From Deltaproteobacteria bacterium (GTDB taxonomy: Bacteria; Desulfobacterota; Desulfarculia; Desulfarculales; Desulfarculaceae): DNA of 6,521 bases. The notes under the pieces were generated by a model, which was given only the letters and a program-made list of their open reading frames with translations, had not been told where the DNA came from and did no database searches. The stretch is taken from NCBI GenBank assembly GCA_021815655.1, contig JAKAGJ010000123.1, positions 1 through 6,521 on the forward strand, written 5' to 3'. The translations under genes and the position numbers were made by a program. This document shows positions 1 through 4,720 of this stretch, piece after piece (position 1 is the first letter of the stretch; each line of letters begins with the position of its first letter).

Positions 1-192
1 GAACCAGTACTTGAGGCTGGCCAGGGCGCCGATGGGGAGAAATCCCTCCACCCCTGGCGAACGTGGGACCAGGGGAGCCACTCCTCCGCTTTCGAAATGA
101 CGGACGAACATGCCGAAGCGGATGCCGATATAAGCCACCCAGAGGAAAAAGCTCCACTGCGCTAGGGCACGCCAGGTGCCGACTCTTTGCAT
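1..192 (-). CDS. N-terminal part of a membrane 4Fe-4S (NapH/CcoG-like) protein, cut by left edge
   Basis: The minus strand is open from an in-frame TAA at 241-243 to the window edge. The 64 visible residues begin MQRVGTWRALAQWSFF. A hydrophobic helix lies at about residues 9-29 (ALAQWSFFLWVAYIGIRFGMF), followed by RHFESGG, then LVPRSPGVEGFLPIGALASL. From memory, this arrangement (one TM helix, RHFE-GG, PRPPGVEGFLPI-AL-SLKYW) is typical of the start of membrane polyferredoxins related to NapH/CcoG/YccM, which pass electrons between the quinone pool and redox partners. The Fe-S cysteine motifs would lie beyond the edge, so the cluster assignment is inferred. ATG at 192 is preferred because GAAGGG sits 6 bases upstream; an in-frame ATG at 210 lacks a well-placed ribosome binding site. 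No clear promoter was found. The family call is moderately sure, the exact role unknown. Confidence 0.72.
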   Translation of the reverse strand, partial: MQRVGTWRALAQWSFFLWVAYIGIRFGMFVRHFESGGVAPLVPRSPGVEGFLPIGALASLKYWF

Positions 193-501
193 TGCAAGCC
201 CTTCGATCATGGCAACCGAGATCAGGCGGCTGCCTCCGGGTTACCATTATTCTTGCGCCGCTCCGCGCCGGCGGCTGCCTGGGCTCTAAGTCCGCGCCCG
301 GCACGCCCGGCAAGTGGCTCGTAAAGGCTATCCAGCGCCGGCTTGCCGTTTCCCGGCCGGGGCTCGGCTGGGGCGGATTAGCGGAACCCAGGCCGCCCCA
401 TCCCGGTACTACTGCCAGGCTGGAGGCTTCCCCCGGCGGCGCCGGGGAAAGCGAAGATTGCCATTGTGGGGATGAACCGCTTCCTTGGCGGCCTCGCCGG
501 C
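193..501. other. Gene-free gap between HD gene and membrane ferredoxin gene
   Basis: This GC-rich stretch of about 310 bases lies between two minus-strand genes. I found no open frame with a convincing start and ribosome binding site on either strand, and no tRNA-like cloverleaf. It holds one clear hairpin (426-452, listed separately) and a GGTTACC at 239-245 just upstream of the membrane-protein start. A promoter for that gene should be here, but no good -35/-10 pair is visible. Confidence 0.5.
426..452 (-). terminator. GC-rich hairpin downstream of the HD gene, possible U-poor terminator
   Basis: The 7-bp perfect stem CCCCGGC/GCCGGGG has a 3-base loop. It continues past one C/A mismatch for 4 to 5 more pairs (GCTT with AAGC). 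It lies 50 bases past the stop of the HD gene, on the side where the four-gene operon should end. No T-run follows on the minus strand, so intrinsic termination is uncertain; it could instead protect the 3' end of the transcript. Confidence 0.3.
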
Positions 502-1281
502 CTAGCCCGCCGCGGGCTGGGAGGCGGCCTGGGCCGCCGGGTGGGGCAGCAGGCGCTCCAGGGCGATCTTGCGTCCGCTGGCCGTCTTGAAGACCTTGTG
601 GATCAGGGCCGTGAGCTTTTCCGGGGTGTGGTCGGGGTACTCCTCGGGGATGTTCACCAGCCAGTCGGCGTCCCACAGGATGCGGAACTCCAGGGTGTCG
701 ATGTCCTTGGCGCTGTGGTGGTTGGCGATGATGCGCGCCACGTGGTCGCGGGTCTCCTCGTCCAGGCCCAGCTCCTTCATGATGGGCAGGGCGATGGGCG
801 GCCCCTCTATCTCCTGCCAGCGGCCGGCGTTGGAGCCGTGCTTGCGCTCGGCCTCCTGGATGCCGATGTCGTGCAGCACCGCCGCGGCCAGCACCACCTT
901 GGGGTCGGCGTTCTTCTCGCCGCGCATGATCTCCTTGGCCCGCTCCAACACGGTGAGCGCGTGGGTGACGCGCTTCTGGTCGTCTCCGAAGGTGCGCTTC
1001 ATGGCCTCCACCAGGCGGTCCACCAGGGGGGTTTCCTCGCCTTCGGCCTGCATCACCTGCTTGGGGTCATAGCCCAGGCACTCCTTGGCATGCTCGCACC
1101 ACTGGGCGCAGCCCAGGTTGAGCTTGGGGTTCTGCACGCGAGCGCCGCAACCGGTGCAGCGGCGGCTGGCGTCGTCCTTGAAGAACTCCATCTCCTGTCC
1201 GCAGTGGCTGCACGGAACCTCAAAGATGTCGCCCGGCTTCCAGAAGGCCGTGTCCTGTCCGGGGCACATGGTATTGCCCAT
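502..1281 (-). CDS. HD-domain protein (putative phosphohydrolase) with N-terminal zinc ribbon
   Basis: 259 aa. The N-terminus MGNTMCPGQDTAFWKPGDIF leads into two CxxC pairs (C24/C27 and C42/C45) that look like a zinc ribbon. Further cysteines at C58, C62 and C68 form a possible second metal site. The HD domain spans about residues 88-230, with H107, the HD pair H137-D138 in VLHDIG, H188-H189 and D204, matching the H...HD...H...D metal set of metal-dependent phosphohydrolases. HD enzymes cleave phosphate esters of nucleotides or second messengers; the substrate here is not visible. An Ala/Pro-rich tail ends the protein. The start at 1281 has AAGGGAG 8 bases upstream, overlapping the end of the preceding gene only 15 bases away, so translation is probably coupled. 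It is the last gene of the Rrf2 operon. From memory, this MCPGQD-type HD family recurs in anaerobes beside Fe-S proteins. Confidence 0.9.
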   Translation of the reverse strand: MGNTMCPGQDTAFWKPGDIFEVPCSHCGQEMEFFKDDASRRCTGCGARVQNPKLNLGCAQWCEHAKECLGYDPKQVMQAEGEETPLVDRLVEAMKRTFGDDQKRVTHALTVLERAKEIMRGEKNADPKVVLAAAVLHDIGIQEAERKHGSNAGRWQEIEGPPIALPIMKELGLDEETRDHVARIIANHHSAKDIDTLEFRILWDADWLVNIPEEYPDHTPEKLTALIHKVFKTASGRKIALERLLPHPAAQAASQPAAG

Positions 1282-1296
1282 ATGGCTGGCTCCCTT

Positions 1297-2124
1297 CTAG
1301 TGCTTGCTCGTCCACCAGGCGGCGAAACGCTCGTCTGGATTGGCCGTGTTCAGGTAATCCTCCACCACCGTCTGGAACCTGGCCGCCGCCTGCTCGGGCC
1401 CGGCGGCCTGGCCCACCACCTGGGCCAGGTGGGGATGGCGCCCCAGCTTGCCGCCCATCAGCAGGCGCGCCGCAGGCTGGCTGGTGATTATGCACTCCGT
1501 GGGGCAGGCCTTTTGGCAGGCCAGGCAGCCCTGGCAGGCCTGCTCGTCCCACACCGGCCGGTCGCCAATCATGGCGATGGCCTGGTCGGGGCAACCCTTG
1601 GCGCAGGCCCCACAGCCCTGGCAGTGGTCCAGGTGAAATTCGGGCCGCACATGGCCCACCAGGGCCAGGTCGGCGATCTGGGGGCGCGAGCAGCCGTTGG
1701 GGCAGCCGCTGACCGCCAGGCGCAGCTTGTGGTGATAGAGCACCTGGGCATCGCTCACCCGTGCGCGCAGGCGCTCGGAGACCTGCTCGCGGGCCAGCCA
1801 CTCTTCCAGGGCCTGGCGCCAGGCCTCCACGTCGATGAGGCGGTGAGGGCAACCGGTCAGTCCGCTGCGGCAGGCCTCCAACACCGTGAGGCTGGCGCCG
1901 GGACGGTTCTCCTGGGGCAGCAGGCTGGCCATCTCCCGCTGCGAGCGCCCGCCCGTGACGGCCCGAAAGCGGGCCTCGGCCTCGGCCACGTCGCTTAAGC
2001 GCACGCGTTGGCGCCCCTGGGCCGCCACCCGCTCCTCCACCTTGCGCCGGGCCAGGGGCCGCACCAGAAAAGGCACCTTCTCCATGGCCGCCGCCGCGTC
2101 GCTGTCCCAGGCCAGATTGGCCAT
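1297..2124 (-). CDS. PCP_red + siroheme/4Fe-4S sulfite-nitrite-reductase-like domain + 2[4Fe-4S] ferredoxin protein
   Basis: 275 aa from the ATG. Residues ~5-54 (WDSDAAAAMEKVPFLVRPLAR...) resemble the PCP_red helical domain found at the C-terminus of light-independent protochlorophyllide reductase subunits. Next come C85-x6-C92 and C141-x3-C145 (SGCPNGC), the four-cysteine pattern of siroheme-4Fe-4S sulfite/nitrite reductases. The C-terminal ferredoxin domain has C168/171/174/178 and C197/200/203/207, each CxxCxxCxxxCP, for two [4Fe-4S] clusters. This resembles small single-subunit siroheme reductases and the anaerobic sulfite reductase C type, so a cytoplasmic sulfite, nitrite or related six-electron reductase is plausible; the substrate is unproven. 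The first pair is spaced x6, whereas x5 is usual in the large family. ATG at 2124 is preferred (GGTGGAG just upstream) over an in-frame GTG at 2133. It sits 27 bases after the Fe-S protein gene and 15 before the HD gene, mid-operon. Confidence 0.88.
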   Translation of the reverse strand: MANLAWDSDAAAAMEKVPFLVRPLARRKVEERVAAQGRQRVRLSDVAEAEARFRAVTGGRSQREMASLLPQENRPGASLTVLEACRSGLTGCPHRLIDVEAWRQALEEWLAREQVSERLRARVSDAQVLYHHKLRLAVSGCPNGCSRPQIADLALVGHVRPEFHLDHCQGCGACAKGCPDQAIAMIGDRPVWDEQACQGCLACQKACPTECIITSQPAARLLMGGKLGRHPHLAQVVGQAAGPEQAAARFQTVVEDYLNTANPDERFAAWWTSKH

Positions 2125-2151
2125 GATCTCCACCCCGCGCCTGGCGCCGGC

Positions 2152-2997
2152 CTAGTGGCCGGACTCCCAGGGCAGGTGGCTCTCCAGCACCCGGCCGTCG
2201 CGGCCCACCACCAACCGCCCCAGGGGGGCGTGCATGCCCGCCCTGGCCATGGCCTGCTGGGCGATATATTCCAGTCCGCGGCAGCAGGGCACCTCCATGA
2301 TGACCACGGTGAGCGAGCGCGGCTTGGCCCCCTCCAGCACCTGTGCCAGCTTGTTGATATGGGCCTGGGCGTCATCCAGCTTGGGGCAGGCCAGGGCTAT
2401 GGCCCGACCCCTGAGCAGCCGCGCGTGCAGGTCCGGCAGGGCCGCGCCGGCGCAGTCGGCCAATAGGATCAGATCGGCGTCCTTGAGGAACGGCGCCTGG
2501 GGGTTGAGCAGTTGCAGCTTGATGGGCCAGTGTCCCAACTGCGAGGGGCTCTGGCCGGCGGCCGGGGCCGCCGCGGCGGGCGCCAGGCTCATGGCCGCCG
2601 AGCCGGGGCACCCGCCAGCCAGGGGCAAATGGGGCGCGCCCTGGGGCCCGTGATGATGATGCCCAGGCCCGTGATGATGATGCCCAGGCCCGTGATGATG
2701 GCCGTGCTGCCCAGGCGGCGGCGTCTGGCCGGCCGGGGGCAGGCCGCGCCCCTGGGAGCTCAGCAGGCCCTCCACGGCCTTCTCGTCAAAATCGTCGGCC
2801 TCGCGCTGTATGACCCGCAGAGCGCCGGTGGGGCAGCCGGAGAGGCAGGCGCCCAGGCCGTCGCAATAGATTTCGCCCACCAGCTTGGCCTTGCCGCCCA
2901 CCAACCGCAAGGCGCCCTCGGCGCAGTCCAGGATGCACTGGCCGCAGCCCGTGCACTTCTCCTCGTCGATCTGGATGATGTTCCTAAGCTTGCGCAT
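2152..2997 (-). CDS. Ferredoxin-domain Fe-S protein with His-rich linker (Frdx-like)
   Basis: 281 aa. The N-terminal ferredoxin domain has C15/C18/C21/C25 (CTGCGQCILDC), a complete [4Fe-4S] site. The second site, YCDGLGACLSGCP, offers only C45, C51 and C55, because the usual second Cys is Leu48; this CDGLGAC form is, as I recall, normal for this family. Residues 98-117 form a His-rich linker (12 His in PGHHHHG-type repeats). After it come GGCPGSAAM (C130) and an alpha/beta region with DCAGAALPDLHARLL (C182), ALACPKLDD (C204) and EVPCCRGL (C238-C239), extra thiols that could bind another cluster or metal. Related proteins sit beside hybrid cluster protein (hcp) or Rrf2 genes in anaerobes, so electron delivery in redox or nitrosative stress is inferred. 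The start has AGGAG 4 bases upstream, inside the rrf2 gene, with a 14-base overlap indicating translational coupling. Confidence 0.9.
   Translation of the reverse strand: MRKLRNIIQIDEEKCTGCGQCILDCAEGALRLVGGKAKLVGEIYCDGLGACLSGCPTGALRVIQREADDFDEKAVEGLLSSQGRGLPPAGQTPPPGQHGHHHGPGHHHHGPGHHHHGPQGAPHLPLAGGCPGSAAMSLAPAAAAPAAGQSPSQLGHWPIKLQLLNPQAPFLKDADLILLADCAGAALPDLHARLLRGRAIALACPKLDDAQAHINKLAQVLEGAKPRSLTVVIMEVPCCRGLEYIAQQAMARAGMHAPLGRLVVGRDGRVLESHLPWESGH
2646..2700 (-). repeat. 21-bp tandem repeat encoding PGHHHHG
   Basis: Two identical 21-base units (2646-2666 and 2667-2687) are followed by a 13-base partial unit (2688-2700), each built on GCCCGTGATGATGATG as written on the plus strand. Read on the minus strand they encode in-frame PGHHHHG, so gain or loss of a unit keeps the reading frame. 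The repeat is internal to the Fe-S protein gene and forms its metal-binding-type linker. Unit identity at the DNA level suggests recent duplication or slippage. Confidence 0.9.
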
Positions 2998-3418
2998 CGC
3001 ACTCCTCGCTTGGCAGGGGAAAGGTCAAATCCGACAGCCGCGTCTGGGCAAAGTAGTCCGAAACCTCGCTGCCCACCTTGTGCAGAAGCCCTCCCAGCAG
3101 GCAGGCCCCGCCGCATACGGGCTTGCCCAGCAGGCAGGACTTGGTCTCCAGGGGTCCCTCCACCGCCTCGTACACCGCCAGCAGGCTGATCTCCCGGCTG
3201 TCCCGCCCCAGGCTGAAGCCGCCCTTGGGACCGCGCTGGGAGCTGACCAGACCGGCCCGCCCCAGGCGTTGCAGCACCTTGGCCAAATGGGCCTCCGAAA
3301 CCTTGAGCACACCGGCGATATCCCGGTTGGACATGGTCTTGCCCGGATTGGCCGCCAGCAGCACCATGGTGTGCAGGGCCAGGGAGGCGGCTTCGGATAT
3401 TTTCAGGACATTGGCCAT
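2984..3418 (-). CDS. Rrf2-family transcriptional regulator with Fe-S type cysteines
   Basis: 144 aa, normal length for Rrf2. It begins MANVLKISEAASLALHTMVLLA; a winged helix-turn-helix follows at ~28-70 (MSNRDIAGVLKVSEAHLAKVLQRLGRAGLV, with wing RGPKGGFSL). The sensor region contains C95, C102 and C106 (CLLGKPVCGGAC). Three cysteines in this place bind a [2Fe-2S] or [4Fe-4S] cluster in IscR, NsrR and RsrR, letting the protein sense iron-sulfur status, redox state or NO; the x6/x3 spacing differs from IscR and NsrR, so the signal cannot be read off. GAGGG lies 5 bases before the ATG. It is the first gene of a four-gene operon, overlaps the next gene by 14 bases, and has its own promoter overlapped by a palindrome, so autoregulation is likely. 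The family call is firm; cluster binding is inferred. Confidence 0.93.
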   Translation of the reverse strand: MANVLKISEAASLALHTMVLLAANPGKTMSNRDIAGVLKVSEAHLAKVLQRLGRAGLVSSQRGPKGGFSLGRDSREISLLAVYEAVEGPLETKSCLLGKPVCGGACLLGGLLHKVGSEVSDYFAQTRLSDLTFPLPSEECDAQA

Positions 3419-3434
3419 GGGTACCCTCTTAACT

Positions 3435-3454
3435 GTATTATGGTACTACAATAC
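3435..3454 (-). promoter_or_regulatory. Putative Rrf2 operator overlapping the -10 box
   Basis: The minus strand reads GTATTGTAGTACCATAATAC, an imperfect 20-bp palindrome with 8 of 10 half-site pairs matching (GTATT...AATAC outside, GTAC at the centre). It covers the -10 hexamer and probable transcription start of the rrf2 promoter, the position expected for a repressor site. AT-rich dyads of this size are usual Rrf2 targets. Assignment to this Rrf2 is inferred from position. Confidence 0.62.
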
Positions 3455-3476
3455 TTCTTTTACCTTTTCCTGTCAA
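3448..3476 (-). promoter_or_regulatory. Sigma-70-type promoter of the rrf2 operon
   Basis: On the minus strand TTGACA (3471-3476, perfect -35) is separated by exactly 17 bases from TATTGT (3448-3453, 4 of 6 to the -10 consensus). The predicted start is near 3441, giving a leader of about 23 bases that contains the GAGGG ribosome binding site. Nothing else in this neighbourhood matches as well. Confidence 0.75.
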
Positions 3477-3607
3477 GCCCCCGGGGAAAAAATCCACTCC
3501 TCCCGGTCGTGGCGGCCCGGCGCCACAAGGCACCGGACCCCGGCATGGTCAGAGAGGATAGCCCAAAAAGGGCGCTGCACGGTGAAACAGACATATTATC
3601 CATAAAA

Positions 3608-3623
3608 ACAGATGGTAATCTGT
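3608..3623. promoter_or_regulatory. Inverted repeat ACAGAT-N4-ATCTGT
   Basis: A perfect 6+6-bp dyad with a 4-base GGTA spacer lies in an AT-rich pocket and merges at its right side with one of two GTGAAACA direct repeats. It could be a protein-binding site or a small hairpin. No promoter could be assigned next to it, so its role is open. Confidence 0.3.
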
Positions 3624-3652
3624 GAAACACCACGTTGGCCATGCAGCGGCCA

Positions 3653-3772
3653 TGGCGGGCCATGGACGGCCCGCCAAATTGCGAGCCGTTCTAGGCGAGC
3701 AATTTGGGAGGCTTGGCAAAATCGCGTTTTTGCCAAGCCGATGCTGCACGGGGTAGGACGCCCGGTGCAGCA
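3653..3772. repeat. Array of four consecutive hairpins in non-coding DNA
   Basis: Four palindromes follow almost without gaps. (1) 3653-3661/3668-3676, TGGCGGGCC with GGCCCGCCA, 6-base loop. (2) 3676-3682/3699-3705, AAATTGC with GCAATTT, enclosing GA/GA and then GCC/GGC (3685-3687/3694-3696), so a stem with a symmetric tandem G-A internal loop. (3) 3710-3721/3728-3739, a perfect 12-bp stem GGCTTGGCAAAA with its complement, loop TCGCGT. (4) 3742-3749/3765-3772, TGCTGCAC with GTGCAGCA, plus an inner GGG/CCC. Three GGCCATG copies (3637, 3648, 3658) abut the left side. This could be a multi-hairpin interspersed repeat (REP/MITE-like) or a structured RNA; the sequence alone does not decide. Confidence 0.65.
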
Positions 3773-3777
3773 CTCTC

Positions 3778-3815
3778 AAAAAAGAGCATGGGCCGCGAAG
3801 GTTCGCGGCCCATGC
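3778..3815 (-). terminator. Intrinsic terminator of the 68-aa lysine-rich protein gene
   Basis: On the minus strand a perfect 13-bp GC-rich stem (GCATGGGCCGCGA with its complement, 3786-3815, 4-base loop) is followed by TC and a run of six T (3778-3783). It starts 45 bases past the stop codon of the 68-aa gene. The plus-strand side has no T-run, so it acts leftward. Confidence 0.9.
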
Positions 3816-3859
3816 CCAGCCGCCGGCGTTTAGGCCAGCGACCGCAATCGCAAAAAAAA

Positions 3860-4066
3860 CTACTTGGTCTCGGCAGGCTTCTCGGCGGCCTTCTTGGACT
3901 TCTTGACCTTCTTGGCCTTCTTGACCTTCTTGGCCTTCTTGGCCTTCTTGGGGGCCTTTTCGGCCATGGCCGGCTGGTCCGTGGGGGCGGCCGTCTCGGC
4001 GGCGAAGGCGAAGGGAGCGCAGCTCAGGGCGAAGGCCATGGCCACCAGAATCACCAATTTTTTCAT
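3860..4066 (-). CDS. Small exported lysine-rich protein (68 aa)
   Basis: 68 aa. A signal peptide is clear: MKKLVILVAMAFALSCAPFAFA with an AFA-AE cleavage site after residue ~22. The mature part is about 46 residues: an acidic/Pro stretch (AETAAPTDQPAMAEKAP), then lysine repeats of the form KKAKKVKKAKKVKKSKKA, ending AEKPAETK. The Lys block is encoded by 9-base units (about 3889-3950). The mature protein would be strongly basic and probably unstructured, acting in the periplasm or at the cell surface. Similar short Lys/Ala-rich exported proteins (including acid-shock-like ones) are common but mostly uncharacterised. The start is fixed by AGGAGG 6 bases before the ATG at 4066. A strong terminator follows, and a sigma-54-type element lies ~165 bases upstream, so it is a single-gene unit. 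LSC near residue 16 is not a proper lipobox. Function is unknown. Confidence 0.85.
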   Translation of the reverse strand: MKKLVILVAMAFALSCAPFAFAAETAAPTDQPAMAEKAPKKAKKAKKVKKAKKVKKSKKAAEKPAETK

Positions 4067-4229
4067 CGCAAGCCTCCTGGTCAAAACAACGGTTAAAAGC
4101 ACTGTGCTGGCTCTGGTTGAGGTCTGATACCCCGCTCCCCCGTGGGCAGGTAAATTACCATCTTCCGGTCATTAGGGCTCTATAGCCACTCGACCAGGTC
4201 AGCCTTGCCTCACTCCTGGCCACGACAAC

Positions 4230-4245
4230 AGCAATGGCCTTGCCA
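4230..4245 (-). promoter_or_regulatory. Sigma-54 (-24/-12) promoter for the 68-aa exported protein
   Basis: The minus strand reads TGGCAAGGCCATTGCT, against the consensus TGGCAC-N5-TTGCW: 10 of 11 defined positions match, and GG and GC are exactly 10 bases apart. The start would be near 4220, giving a leader of about 154 bases. That leader contains a GGTAAATTACC near-palindrome (4149-4159) and an AGCACTGTGCT near-palindrome (4098-4108). Confidence 0.65.
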
Positions 4246-4329
4246 TGTTATTAACACATTATAACCACTAAGTAAACGTAGAAGGTTTTTTACTCATCCG
4301 GAATTTACGATTCCGATAATTCCCAATCC

Positions 4330-4376
4330 GTTACCTGGGCCGTCTGGTCTGTCCATACGGGAATTTATAAGGTAAC
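4330..4376. promoter_or_regulatory. Inverted GTTACC / GGTAAC pair, candidate enhancer site
   Basis: GTTACC at 4330-4335 and its complement GGTAAC at 4371-4376 face each other. A third copy, GTTACC, lies at 4506-4511. Three copies of one 6-mer within about 180 bases is far above chance. The pair lies about 110-156 bases upstream of the predicted start of the minus-strand sigma-54-type element, the usual distance for enhancer-binding protein sites. The protein is unknown. Confidence 0.35.
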
Positions 4377-4470
4377 ATGGCGTCATCAGAAGATTTAAAG
4401 ATAAAGCGGAACATAAGATTCGCTATTTAATGTTTTAAGAACCAGTAGTTCCCTATTTATCGCCAACCCT

Positions 4471-4494
4471 CGTTTGTCTTGCCATGAACAAACG
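4471..4494. promoter_or_regulatory. Dyad CGTTTGT-N10-ACAAACG, candidate regulator site
   Basis: A perfect 7+7-bp inverted repeat has a 10-base spacer, so half-site centres are 17 bases apart. It lies near the middle between the two sigma-54-type elements. The same TTTGT/ACAAA core reappears in TATTTG-N5-CAAATA at 4721-4737, which suggests one regulator could touch both. Confidence 0.4.
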
Positions 4495-4578
4495 GTGAAT
4501 CATCTGTTACCTCCAGGTATTATCAGATTAGGACCCATCAATCGGAATCATTGGTTCACAATTATCAGTTATAGGAAC

Positions 4579-4606
4579 TTGCATATCTGTATATTGTTTT
4601 TATAAT
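4579..4606 (+). promoter_or_regulatory. Possible sigma-70-type promoter of the candidate small RNA
   Basis: A perfect TATAAT (4601-4606) is preceded at 16 bases by a weak -35 box, TTGCAT (4579-4584, 3 of 6). In AT-rich DNA a TATAAT can occur by chance, so this depends on the terminator found ~75 bases further on. Confidence 0.35.
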
Positions 4607-4612
4607 TTAATT

Positions 4613-4701
4613 TCAGCATATTAACCAAACATGCCACCAATGTCGCTTTGTTTGTGCCTAGCGGGCATCTGCAAGCCTACGGAACCAAGGGTTCCTTTTT
4701 T
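4613..4701 (+). ncRNA. Candidate ~90-nt small RNA with own promoter and terminator
   Basis: The unit is bounded by TATAAT at 4601-4606 and a perfect intrinsic terminator at 4681-4701. Inside, CAAAC (about 4626-4630) can pair with GTTTG (about 4649-4653), and TGCC can pair with GGCA across TAGCG near 4656-4668. The only open frame inside (ATG at 4631, about 35 codons) has no ribosome binding site and runs through the terminator, so the transcript is probably non-coding. It matches no RNA family I recognise. It could instead be a short leader or an insulator for the downstream sigma-54-type element. Confidence 0.35.
4681..4701 (+). terminator. Intrinsic terminator, plus strand
   Basis: GGAACC-AAG-GGTTCC, a perfect 6-bp stem with a 3-base loop, is followed immediately by six T. 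No protein gene lies upstream on this strand within the AT-rich region, which implies an RNA transcript ending here. It also insulates the sigma-54-type element 46 bases downstream from read-through. Confidence 0.7.
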
Positions 4702-4720
4702 GGGAGGCTGCGCTTATTTA

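Larger units (their letters stand above)
3477..3777. other. Non-coding region between the rrf2 promoter and the terminator of the 68-aa gene
   Basis: No supported gene lies here. The left part (3477-3600) is GC-rich apart from its AT-rich right end and holds only short hairpins, such as GTGGC/GCCAC at 3509-3526 and GCCC/GGGC around an A-run near 3562-3574. Around 3582-3630 the sequence is AT-richer, with two direct copies of GTGAAACA 40 bases apart (3582, 3622) and an inverted repeat. The right part (3637-3772) is the hairpin array described separately. Confidence 0.6.

Noticed and set aside
241..400. Resemblance of the minus strand to a cobalamin riboswitch (GGGAA...GCTG...CCACT...CAGG-A-CC-GCC)
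   Set aside because: The words appear in a suggestive order, but the invariant GTG-GAA-C and GC-ACTGT core segments are missing or altered, and the region is very GC-rich. A covariance-model search would settle it; I do not support the call.
466..1998. Long plus-strand open frame (510 codons) opposite the HD and siroheme genes
   Set aside because: It is antisense to two genes with clear domain motifs, ribosome binding sites and operon spacing; its Gly/Leu/Ala/His-rich product shows no recognisable domain. GC-rich codon use opens such shadow frames.
2646..2700. CRISPR-like repeats
   Set aside because: The 21-base units are directly adjacent without spacers and encode an in-frame His repeat inside a gene.
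2512..3625. Plus-strand open frames 2512-3189 and 2885-3625 opposite the Fe-S protein and rrf2 genes
   Set aside because: They have no domain, no good start context, and run across the rrf2 promoter and operator; they are antisense shadows.
3460..3663. 67-codon minus-strand frame upstream of rrf2
   Set aside because: It has no ribosome binding site, runs through the rrf2 -35 box, and its product resembles nothing; probably non-coding.
3998..4066. Lipoprotein signal in the 68-aa protein (LSC)
   Set aside because: The residues before Cys16 (A-L-S) do not fit the L-[ASTVI]-[GAS]-C lipobox, and a good AFA-AE signal peptidase I site follows.
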